Below, in pieces: positions 59,810 through 64,000 of a stretch of DNA of 64,000 bases. Numbering within the stretch: position 1 is the first letter of the stretch; each line of letters begins with the position of its first letter. Both the position numbers and the translations under genes were made by a program. Below the pieces are notes generated by a model. That model had not been told where the DNA came from, made no database searches, and saw nothing but the letters and a program-made list of their open reading frames with translations. Source of the DNA: Streptomyces sp. M92 (GTDB taxonomy: Bacteria > Actinomycetota > Actinomycetes > Streptomycetales > Streptomycetaceae); the NCBI RefSeq assembly GCF_028473745.1, contig NZ_CP101137.1:1922001-1986000 (forward strand). The letters run 5' to 3'.

Positions 59810-61603
59810 GTGACGACCGCCGCCCACGACTCGTCCTTTAGACGGCTCCTCGGCCACGCCCGCCCGCACCGGGGCACGCTGGCCGCCGGGGCGGCGCTCA
59901 TCACCGCGGGCGCCCTGACCGAACTGGCCCAGCCCCTGGTGGCCAAGTCGGTCGTGGACGCCCTCGCGGTCGGTGACAGCATGCTGAGGCCGGTCCTGCT
60001 GCTGGCCCTGCTGGTGCTCGGCGGGGCGATCGTCGGAGCCTTCGGCCGCTTCCTCATGGAACGCGCGGCGGAGGGCGTCGTACTCACCGCGCGCCGCGGC
60101 CTCGTCGACCGGCTGCTGCGGCTGCGTGTGGACAGCCTGGACCGGCAGCAGCCGGGTGACCTCGTCTCCCGGGTCACCGCCGACACCACCCTGCTGCGCT
60201 CGGCCGCCACCAGCCATCTGGTGGAGGTCGGGGTCGGCGCCGTCTCCCTGGTCGGCATGCTCGTCCTGATGGCACGGCTCGACCCGGTGCTCTTCCTGGT
60301 GGTCCTCGGCGTGGTCGTACTGATCGGCTGCTGCTCCCTGCTGGTGATGCCGAGGATCGGCCGGGCCGGCCGTCAGACCCAGGAGGCCCTCGGTGAACTC
60401 GGTGCCGGCCTCGAACGGGTCCTGGGCGCCTTCCGCACGGTCAAGGCCGCCGGCGCCGAGGACCACGAGGCGGCGGCGCTGAACGCCGCCGCCGAACGGG
60501 CCTGGCGACGCGGAGTGCTCGCGGCCCGCTGGGGCGCCGTCGCCGGTGTCGCCGGGGGCCTCGCGATCCAGCTGTCGTTCCTGTCGGTGCTCGGCGTGGG
60601 CGGCAGCCGCGTCGCCGACGGCACCCTGCCGGTCTCCTCACTGATCGCCTTCCTGCTCTACCTCTTCTACCTGGCGGCGCCGATCCACCAGCTGGTCTCC
60701 GGCATCACCGGCCTGCAGATCGGCATGGCCGCCGTACGCCGCACGGGCGAACTGGAGGACATGCCCCAGGAACCCACCCGTGCCCCGTCGACCCGTGGCC
60801 GGGCCGGAACCGACGACGGCACGCGAGGCGGCGGAGCCGCCGTACGTTTCCGCGACGTCGCCTTCCGGTACGACGAGACGGGCCCCGCCGTCCTGGACGG
60901 CCTCTCCTTCGACGTGCCGCCCAACGGCCTGACGGCCGTGGTCGGCCCCTCGGGCGTCGGCAAGAGCACCCTGTTCGCCCTGCTGGAACGGTTCTACGAG
61001 GCGGACGCGGGCAGCATCGAGGTCGACGGCCGGGACGTCCGCGACTGGCCGCTGCCCGAACTGCGGCGCACCATCGGGCTGGTGGAACAGGACGCCCCGG
61101 TGCTCGCCGGCACGCTCCGGGACAACCTGCTCCTCGCCGCGTCCGACGCCACCGAGGAGGAGATCGGGGACGCCGTCCGCCTCGCCCGCCTGACCACCTT
61201 GGTGGACCGGCTGCCGAACGGCCTCGACACCCCCGTCGGGCACCGGGGCACCACCCTGTCCGGCGGACAGCGCCAGCGCGTCGCCATCGCCCGCGCGCTG
61301 CTGCGCCGCCCCCGCCTGCTCCTGCTCGACGAGGCGACCAGCCAGCTCGACGCCCTCAGCGAACTCGAACTCCGTGACGCCGTCGCCGACATATCCCGTA
61401 CGACCACGGTGCTGGTGGTGGCCCACCGGCTGTCCACCGTCGTCGGGGCGCGCCGGATCCTGGTCCTCGAACAGGGCAGGGTCCGGGCATCGGGCACTCA
61501 CGAGGACCTGGCCCGCACCGACGACCTCTACCGGGCCCTGGCCTCGACCCAGATGCTCGGCCCCGGCGCGCTCCACCGTGCCCCCGCTGGCCATTCCGTG
61601 TAG
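59810..61603 (+). CDS. ABC transporter, membrane and ATPase domains fused
   Basis: A 597-residue half-transporter of the lipid/peptide exporter type. Six membrane helices (residues about 20-300; ELAQPLVAKSVVDAL, AVSLVGMLVLMARLDPVLF) precede an ATPase with Walker A GPSGVGKST, Q-loop VEQDAPVLAGTLRDNLLL, signature LSGGQRQR and Walker B LLLLDEATSQLD. It probably exports the mature lanthipeptide. GTG 59810. It is the last cluster gene; a 12-bp stem follows at 61747. Confidence 0.93.
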   Translation: MTTAAHDSSFRRLLGHARPHRGTLAAGAALITAGALTELAQPLVAKSVVDALAVGDSMLRPVLLLALLVLGGAIVGAFGRFLMERAAEGVVLTARRGLVDRLLRLRVDSLDRQQPGDLVSRVTADTTLLRSAATSHLVEVGVGAVSLVGMLVLMARLDPVLFLVVLGVVVLIGCCSLLVMPRIGRAGRQTQEALGELGAGLERVLGAFRTVKAAGAEDHEAAALNAAAERAWRRGVLAARWGAVAGVAGGLAIQLSFLSVLGVGGSRVADGTLPVSSLIAFLLYLFYLAAPIHQLVSGITGLQIGMAAVRRTGELEDMPQEPTRAPSTRGRAGTDDGTRGGGAAVRFRDVAFRYDETGPAVLDGLSFDVPPNGLTAVVGPSGVGKSTLFALLERFYEADAGSIEVDGRDVRDWPLPELRRTIGLVEQDAPVLAGTLRDNLLLAASDATEEEIGDAVRLARLTTLVDRLPNGLDTPVGHRGTTLSGGQRQRVAIARALLRRPRLLLLDEATSQLDALSELELRDAVADISRTTTVLVVAHRLSTVVGARRILVLEQGRVRASGTHEDLARTDDLYRALASTQMLGPGALHRAPAGHSV

Positions 61604-61746
61604 CCGAGGAGCCGGACCGGGTCCGTGCCGGTGAACTCCGGAGCGCCGGCGGCGGGCGTGCCCGGAACCTCCTGCCTGGAAGAGGGCGCATCGTCTCCTC
61701 GCAGGACGCGAAGGCGGCCGTGCGGCCGCCGCCGGCCTGCGGGCGA

Positions 61747-61780
61747 CGCCCGGCCGGGAAACCGAGTCCCCGGCCGGGCG
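61747..61780 (+). terminator. Terminator at the end of the lanthipeptide operon
   Basis: A perfect 12-bp stem (61747-61758 with 61769-61780) and 10-nt loop, followed by CCTTCT. It is 144 bases after the last ABC gene. Confidence 0.7.
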
Positions 61781-61810
61781 CCTTCTCGGACCGCTCGCGG
61801 GGCAGTCAGC

Positions 61811-61895
61811 CCGTGACTCAGCCCGGTGACTCAGCCCGTGACTCAGCCCGGTGACTCAGCCCGTGACTCAGCCCGTGACTCAGCCCGTGACTCAG
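61811..61895. repeat. Seven tandem copies of a 12-14-bp repeat at the stop of the propeller gene
   Basis: GTGACTCAG-CCC(G) type units, 12-14 bp, run from 61811 into the 3' end of the minus-strand propeller gene. The stop codon (complement of TCA at 61892-61894) lies in the last unit, so the array looks like repeated copies of the gene's end. Confidence 0.88.
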
Positions 61896-63268
61896 TCCGA
61901 GACGACGTCGACCACGACCGAGCCGTAGGCGTAGGCGTGCCGCGTGTCGCCGTAGTACTGGACGGTGTACTGGACCTGCCCCTTGGCCATCGGCCGGTCG
62001 GTGTAGCTGAACGTGCCGTCCGCGGCGACGTTCGCGGAGCCGATGAGCGTGCCCTCACCCGCCATGGGGTCGTCGATCCGCCAGATGTCGACGGTGTTGC
62101 CGGCGCCGAAGCCCACGGGAGCCTCGAGCTTCCCGGTCAGGGTGAGGTCCTGGTTGCGCGGCGACGAGGCCGGTGCCTGCACCGTGACGGTGGTGGGGAC
62201 CCGCGGGTGGTCCAGGACGTGCAGCGTGAGGGACGAGGTGCCGCTGGTCTCGGTGACCGCGAAGATCCGGCTGCCGTCCGGGGCCCAGGCCAGGCCGCCG
62301 GGTACCAGGGTGGTGTCGGCGTAGTCGGAGGGCGCCGGGAAGTCCCAGGCCGCGTAGGACGCCGGGGCGTCCGGCGCGAACAGCTGCACGTCGGCCCCGC
62401 TCGGCTGGTAGAGGCCCGCGGCCACCGTGCCGGCGGGGTCGACGGCCACCGAGTTGGGGGACCAACTGGTGGCGAGGACGGAGTCGTCCGCCAGGTCGGC
62501 CGTGCGCAGCACCTGGTGGTGGTGGGCTCCGGCGCAGGCGATGACGACCTTCTGGGCGTCCGGGGTCAGGGCGAGGTCCTGCAGGCTCGAGCACCCGTCC
62601 GGTCCCGGATCGACGCGCCTCGCCCGGGCGTCGGCCCGGCCGGCGCTCACGTCGTACACCGCGACGGCGGCCGTGTTGCCGTCCGACTCGGCCGCCACGA
62701 GGGTGTCCGGTGCCTGCGGGGTGGTGGTCAGGTGGGGCGGGTTGCGGAACGTGTCGAGGCCCTGGTCCCGGGTGACGACCGGCTGCGCACCGCTCAGGTC
62801 CAGGGAGCCGAGGGCGCTGCTCCAGGTGTCGAGGCTGTAGCCGAACCAGATCCGGCCTCCGGCCAGCGCGAGGGAGGTCGGACCGGCGTCGGCGCCCGCA
62901 CCGGTGCCGGTGTCGTAGCGGGCGGTCTCCTGAAGGGTGGCGGTGTCGATCGCGGCGATGGCGCCGGCGTCGCGGAGCGCCACGTACAGCGTGCTGGAGT
63001 CGCCGGACAGCGCGAATCCCCAGGCTCCGTCGGCACCGCTGATCTGCTTCACGACCCGGCCCGCGTAGTCCGTCACCACGACGCTGTCACCGAACGGGTC
63101 GCTGAGGAAGACCCGCTGGTGAGCGGCGTCGACGGCGATGTCCCGGTACGAGCCGATCGGCAGTGGGGCACTGGTGTCCGCGGCGGCCGGGTTCGTTCCG
63201 AGGCCGAGGAGGGAGAGGCTCAGGGCAGCGGTGAGCGCCGCGCCGCGTACGAACTGTCTTATGTGCAC
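61892..63268 (-). CDS. Secreted beta-propeller (YncE-like) protein with Ig-like end
   Basis: A 458-residue exported protein. Signal peptide VHIRQFVRGAALTAALSLSL with cleavage after AAADT-type AA (NPAAA). A seven-bladed propeller of YVTN type follows (YRDIAVDAAHQRVFLSD; TLYVALRDAGAIAAIDTATL; VAVDPAGTVAAGLY; LAWAPDGSRIFAV). The last 95 residues form an Ig-like domain (TVTVQAPASSPRNQDLTLTG). Probably a cell-surface binding protein. GTG 63268 follows GGAAG. Confidence 0.87.
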   Translation of the reverse strand: MHIRQFVRGAALTAALSLSLLGLGTNPAAADTSAPLPIGSYRDIAVDAAHQRVFLSDPFGDSVVVTDYAGRVVKQISGADGAWGFALSGDSSTLYVALRDAGAIAAIDTATLQETARYDTGTGAGADAGPTSLALAGGRIWFGYSLDTWSSALGSLDLSGAQPVVTRDQGLDTFRNPPHLTTTPQAPDTLVAAESDGNTAAVAVYDVSAGRADARARRVDPGPDGCSSLQDLALTPDAQKVVIACAGAHHHQVLRTADLADDSVLATSWSPNSVAVDPAGTVAAGLYQPSGADVQLFAPDAPASYAAWDFPAPSDYADTTLVPGGLAWAPDGSRIFAVTETSGTSSLTLHVLDHPRVPTTVTVQAPASSPRNQDLTLTGKLEAPVGFGAGNTVDIWRIDDPMAGEGTLIGSANVAADGTFSYTDRPMAKGQVQYTVQYYGDTRHAYAYGSVVVDVVSD

Positions 63269-63452
63269 GTGATCGTTCGCTTCCTTCGTCAAGGACGTCG
63301 TCCGGCGGTGAGTTCCGCCGGGGGCGCGACGGGCACAACCGTCAGGCGCTGTGCCCGTCACTGCCACCGTCGTGATCAACAGGCGGCACTTACCCAGCGC
63401 AGACGCCCACCCGGACGTCACCCGGACGTCACCCGGGGAGCGAAGGACGCGA

Positions 63453-63830
63453 TCAGTCTCTGCCGCCTCCCGTCCAGGGCACGGTCGGCTGGAGTACGGC
63501 CTCGGTCAGGGCCTGGCTCCGCAGCGCCGTGATCCTCTGGTACTCGGGGTCGGCCACCATGCGGCTGAACGCGTCCCGGCTTGGATAGCGGACGAGCAGC
63601 ACGGCGTCCCACGCCTGCCCGTCCTCGGCGACCAGCGGCGTGCCGCCGTCACCGGCGTAGAGCAGCTCGCCGCCGTACTGTCGCAGGAAGGGCGCGGCTC
63701 GGCGGGAGTACTCCCGGTACGAGTCACGGCCGTCGGGTGCGAAACGCAACAGGTTCAGCATGACGACGGGCTCGTCCGGGGCGTGCGAGCGCAGTGCCGC
63801 GAGCGCGGCTCCCGAGGGGTCGACGGCCAT
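63453..63830 (-). CDS. DUF1330-type small protein
   Basis: A 125-residue dimeric alpha/beta-barrel type protein: PVVMLNLLRFAPDGRDSYREY, GGELLYAGDGGTPLVAEDGQ, VLLVRYPSRDAFSRMVADPEYQRI (in pieces). DUF1330 members are of unknown function. ATG 63830 follows GGGAG; a GTG at 63860 lacks a ribosome site. Upstream may be a divergent promoter. Confidence 0.88.
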   Translation of the reverse strand: MAVDPSGAALAALRSHAPDEPVVMLNLLRFAPDGRDSYREYSRRAAPFLRQYGGELLYAGDGGTPLVAEDGQAWDAVLLVRYPSRDAFSRMVADPEYQRITALRSQALTEAVLQPTVPWTGGGRD

Positions 63831-64000
63831 GGAGGGCTCCCGGTCTTCGAGGGCCGGCACGGGCTGCGGACCGCTTGGGGAGCGCCACGCGCCGGTGGAC
63901 GACAGAAGGCTAGAGGAAAGAGCGCGCCCTGCATACCATCCAGTCGGTACGACGATGGGGCGTGCGGCCGCCGTCGGCGACTCGGTGTGGGCCTGTGGGT
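63831..64000. other. Window end: promoter region and possible start of another gene
   Basis: A TACC-N10-GGTA type inverted repeat (about 63934-63951) resembles a TetR-family operator. An ATG at 63955 opens a plus-strand frame (MGRAAAVGDSVW) that runs off the end, but it has no ribosome site, so I do not call it a gene. Confidence 0.3.

Noticed and set aside
61826..63532. A 568-codon plus-strand open frame opposite the propeller gene
   Set aside because: It is the antisense shadow of a clear secreted protein; it has no ribosome site and its amino-acid composition is unusual.

Overview
The window is about 72% GC by eye. It has GTG, TTG and ATG starts, GGAGG-type ribosome sites, a twin-arginine secreted phosphatase, a Spo0M homologue, GAF-ANTAR and XRE-TPR regulators, and DUF6479 and GlsB-type proteins. 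Together these point to a Streptomyces chromosome, most likely the conserved core. I found no insertion sequence, tRNA, rRNA or CRISPR array. All calls come from reading the sequence; no database search was run.

Layout. 1-206: 5' end of metG. 305-8434: a vWA protein with a long acidic repeat linker, a PhoX-type phosphatase behind a PHO box, an EEP-family membrane protein, two small membrane proteins and a SpoIIE-type phosphatase. 8511-14353: a possible conflict or cell-death locus, with a hypothetical protein that may be a decayed caspase, an EACC1-like protein, a caspase-TM-solute-binding-vWA fusion and a solute-binding lipoprotein. 14359-16818: regulators (XRE-TPR, GAF-ANTAR). 17097-24864: lipoproteins, a GH13 glucosidase, a nucleoside hydrolase, an M24 peptidase, a DUF6479 protein and a beta-helix protein. 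24904-27245: a small secreted protein, a penicillin-binding-protein pseudogene, a TatA-like protein and Spo0M. 27583-32921: a CorC/HlyC pair, an F420-type reductase, then a coupled operon of surface protein, class F sortase, short sigma factor and membrane protein. 33460-41026: DEAD-box helicase with CspA, VOC protein, PAP2 phosphatase, GNAT, two TerD proteins and GlsB. 41075-47703: a binding protein without signal peptide, a KefB-type antiporter, NfeD, an SPFH protein, a hydrolase and a WYL regulator.

47873-61603 is the most striking region. It looks like a complete class V (lexapeptide/cacaoidin-like) lanthipeptide cluster: methyltransferase, LuxR regulator, a 58-residue precursor ending in Cys, an F420-type luciferase-like reductase, a flavoprotein Cys decarboxylase, a phosphotransferase-like protein, a fused M16 peptidase, an APH-like kinase, a HopA1-type protein and two ABC systems. 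The inferred logic is: dehydrate Ser/Thr, reduce some Dha to D-Ala, decarboxylate the C-terminal Cys to close an avionin ring, remove the leader, methylate the new N-terminus and export. 61892-63830 carries a secreted beta-propeller protein and a DUF1330 protein.

Three signals cut across these regions. A palindrome (TTCTACA-N4-TGTAGAA) precedes tatA, spo0M and glsB. Tandem repeats or partial 3'-end duplications lie at or just after stop codons at five loci, with a sixth array between two convergent genes. Hairpins sit at control points, including one beside the helicase ribosome site and one just after the lanthipeptide precursor gene.
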